In this document: positions 30,076 through 31,733 of the stretch, one piece after another | Layout: each line of letters starts with the position of its first letter | How positions within the stretch are numbered: position 1 is the stretch's first letter | NCBI GenBank assembly: GCA_023412655.1 | Contig: JAEYNH010000094.1 | Location: forward strand, 1-31,733 | Reading direction: 5' to 3' | DNA: 31,733 nt | From: Pseudomonadota bacterium | GTDB lineage: Bacteria > Pseudomonadota > Alphaproteobacteria > Caulobacterales > Caulobacteraceae | Made by a program: the position numbers and the translations under genes | The notes under the pieces: generated by a model | What the model was told of the DNA's origin: nothing | Databases searched by the model: none | The model's input: only the letters and a program-made list of their open reading frames with translations

Positions 30076-31733
30076 CAGGCGATGCCCTTCATGAAGGAGT
30101 CGAGTTCGGGGTGCCTGCGCGCAAGGTCGTCTAGGCGGTCGCGGACGGCGTCACGTTGGGCCACGGAAAACGTCCCCACGCCAAGGGAAAGGTCGGGGCA
30201 CTCTCGCGCGTGCCGCAACGCGGCCTGAGCCACTTCCTCGGCCTCTAGTTCATTGCGCGCCGTACGGCCGCGCTCGTAGCCGCCTTCAGCAACCTTGTGG
30301 AACAACAGGCCCGTCCTCCCGTCATTCGCTCGTGCGACAACGGATGGGGGAAGCATGAGGTTGTTCTTGTAGAAATTCCGATTGGAGGTGGCGATGAGCG
30401 CCGGGTGCTCGCTGCGATAGTGCCAGCGGAGCATTCGCTCCGGAAATCGCGAGCAGAGATTGAGGATGCTCTCGACATCCTTCACGGCCGCGCGGCGAAT
30501 GCCGTCCTCGCCTACGAGATCCTCTTCGTCGTCGGGACCGTCGTCATTGACCATCCTGTTGAAGAAATTGGTGGGAGGAAGCTGCTTGTCGTCGCCTACC
30601 ACCACCAGCTGACGGCAGCGGGCGATCGCTCCCAGCGCATCCTCGGGCCTCACTTGGCTGGCCTCGTCGATCACCAGCATGTCGAACTCCAGCAGGCCCG
30701 GTCTCAGATACTGCGCGATCGAGAGCGGGCTCATGAGAAAGACCGGCGTGAAGCGTTGGATCGCTTCCCCAGCCTCCTCCATCAGCTTTCGGACCGGCTT
30801 CAGCCGCCGAGACTTCTTCATCTCGTCTACCAGGACGCCGACGGCGCCGGCCGAGCCGGTGGGCTTACGGTCGATGTGCGCACGGGCCACTTCGTCGGCG
30901 GCTATCCGAATGCGATCGAGATCGGCTCGCTTAAACCGATGAACCAGGGCGTCGAGTTCGTCACCCTGGGTTCTCTCGATTTCTGGCAGGCGACGTCTCG
31001 CCGCGCTCCACATCGCCTCGTAAGCTGCGAGCATCAGCACAGGCTCGACGTTCGATGCTGTGACGGCGCCGGCAAAGACCTCCTGGGCCAACCGTTCTGC
31101 GCCGATCTCTCCCAGCCAATCGAGGTCATCGCGGATGGGCGGCCATTGAACGAGATCGCAAAAACGATCGCTCCAACGACCCGCAAGCTGCACAAACTCC
31201 GCGGCCGTGAGGTCCATCCTGGCCCTGCCGTCTAGGGCGACGGTCTCATTGAGGTTGGTGCGATCAGCGAGGCTGTCGAACGCCGCGCAGGCCGCCGACA
31301 GACTAGTTTCGAGCCGATCGGCAAGATCGGACGCCATCGGAGTGCAGGTCATGGCCTCGCGAGTGAGCAGGTCGAGCTTCGGCCGAAACTCCTCCGCCCG
31401 CCTTGCCCAGGTCGCGATGGCCACAATGGACGGCCAGTCGCTGGCTTCGCCCTTCCACTGTTCCCCGAGGAGCGCGCCCAAGGGGCCACCGCGTTCAGCT
31501 ATGGCGCGAGCCAACTCCTGACCGTCGATCAGCGTGTCGAGCGTGGAGACCCTGACTTGATGTTTCGGAAGTTTCCCTAGCCAAACGCCACGTAGCTCCG
31601 CCACGGCTTCGCGATAGGGACCCGAAAAGATCCGAAGGAGCGACTGTCCCTGGCCCGCGATAACGCGTCGGATCGCGCCCCATTCCTCCCTCCAGGCGTC
31701 TTCTCGGATCACCGGCTTTAGGGCCGCCCGCAC
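30075..31733 (-). CDS. N-terminal/central part of the split SF1 (Upf1-like) helicase, 5' partial
   Basis: 552 codons visible; the start and Walker A lie beyond the right edge. It contains motif II LLEFDMLVIDEASQVRPEDALGAI (DEAS), motif III RQLVVVGDDKQLPPTNFF, and motif IV RMLRWHYRSEHPALIATSNRNFY. It ends SFMKGIA-stop. The region before motif II is long and helical, as in the DUF4011-type helicases. The downstream gene continues in the same frame after the TGA with motif V, so a CGA-to-TGA change is the simplest cause of the break. As a single protein this would be a nucleic-acid translocase with a Vsr-like nuclease. Its activity is uncertain because motifs V and VI are separated. Confidence 0.82.
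   Translation of the reverse strand: MRAALKPVIREDAWREEWGAIRRVIAGQGQSLLRIFSGPYREAVAELRGVWLGKLPKHQVRVSTLDTLIDGQELARAIAERGGPLGALLGEQWKGEASDWPSIVAIATWARRAEEFRPKLDLLTREAMTCTPMASDLADRLETSLSAACAAFDSLADRTNLNETVALDGRARMDLTAAEFVQLAGRWSDRFCDLVQWPPIRDDLDWLGEIGAERLAQEVFAGAVTASNVEPVLMLAAYEAMWSAARRRLPEIERTQGDELDALVHRFKRADLDRIRIAADEVARAHIDRKPTGSAGAVGVLVDEMKKSRRLKPVRKLMEEAGEAIQRFTPVFLMSPLSIAQYLRPGLLEFDMLVIDEASQVRPEDALGAIARCRQLVVVGDDKQLPPTNFFNRMVNDDGPDDEEDLVGEDGIRRAAVKDVESILNLCSRFPERMLRWHYRSEHPALIATSNRNFYKNNLMLPPSVVARANDGRTGLLFHKVAEGGYERGRTARNELEAEEVAQAALRHARECPDLSLGVGTFSVAQRDAVRDRLDDLARRHPELDSFMKGIA

Larger units (their letters stand above)
12570..31733. mobile_element. tRNA-Val-associated integrated defence island (right end outside the window)
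   Basis: The left limit is the tRNA 3' fragment. Inside are a tyrosine recombinase and excisionase pair, an HNH-like protein, paired AT-rich palindromic elements, and a series of nuclease, restriction-modification and helicase genes, including decayed ones. No conjugation, phage structural or replication genes are visible, so it may be a non-self-mobile island or the recombination module may belong to a larger element. The right limit is not seen. Confidence 0.75.

Noticed and set aside
30075..30077. Selenocysteine or programmed readthrough at the in-frame TGA
   Set aside because: The position is not a conserved Cys/Sec site and no obvious SECIS-like hairpin follows. A CGA-to-TGA change with possible reinitiation is simpler.

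Overview
The window reads as high-GC alphaproteobacterial DNA, most likely Caulobacteraceae (Caulobacter/Phenylobacterium type). This is inferred from GC content, codon use, and the combination of a FecR-type anti-sigma protein, receiver-less winged-helix regulators and TPR/GT9-like proteins. No rRNA or other marker gene is present, so the genus is a guess. The window divides into a chromosomal half (1 to about 12.5 kb) and an integrated accessory island (about 12.57 kb to the right edge and beyond).

Chromosomal half: a 5'-truncated FecR-like gene; a small winged-helix regulator (785-1225); a TPR/glycosyltransferase-like protein (1222-2466, minus); a tandem-HTH regulator (2496-3440); a RibD/DHFR-fold reductase (3566-4252); a LysR regulator (minus) divergent from an aldo/keto reductase, with a 19-bp palindrome just before the LysR start; a cytoplasmic alpha/beta hydrolase; a GNAT acetyltransferase (minus); a second winged-helix regulator (minus) divergent from an exported alpha/beta hydrolase and an exported metallo-beta-lactamase-fold hydrolase; and a larger TPR/GT9-like protein (minus). 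Nearly all of these look like ordinary metabolic and regulatory genes.

Island: its left boundary is a 50-bp 3' half of tRNA-Val(CAC) (12570-12619, minus) with no D-arm or 5' half, which is a tyrosine-integrase attachment site. Next come a 13-bp perfect inverted repeat, a tyrosine recombinase with an overlapping excisionase-like gene, an HNH-like protein, and two tandem AT-rich ~108-bp elements with 11-13-bp terminal inverted repeats. Then follow a small hypothetical gene and a DUF262-HNH nuclease. From about 28.36 kb down to 17.98 kb, all on the minus strand and mostly overlapping or closely spaced, runs an extended type I restriction-modification operon: hsdR, hsdM, hsdS, a DUF6804-like membrane protein, a second small membrane protein, a truncated PD-(D/E)XK nuclease, an HNH protein, an N-terminally anchored membrane protein and a full-length PD-(D/E)XK nuclease. 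Upstream of hsdR lies a decayed UvrD-type helicase on the plus strand. Beyond it is a large SF1 helicase/Vsr-like nuclease/DUF3320 protein interrupted by one in-frame TGA and cut by the right edge of the window.

The most informative observations are as follows. The truncated nuclease is a chimera whose tail is the 3' end of an hsdS gene (41-bp identity, joined at an 8-bp shared sequence), which implies a lost second hsdS and a deletion inside the operon. The DUF3320 helicase is split at a TGA immediately followed by a consensus Shine-Dalgarno. The twin AT-rich palindromic elements are not explained by any gene. The extended RM operon, with linked membrane proteins and extra nucleases, is the best candidate for an undescribed composite defence system.
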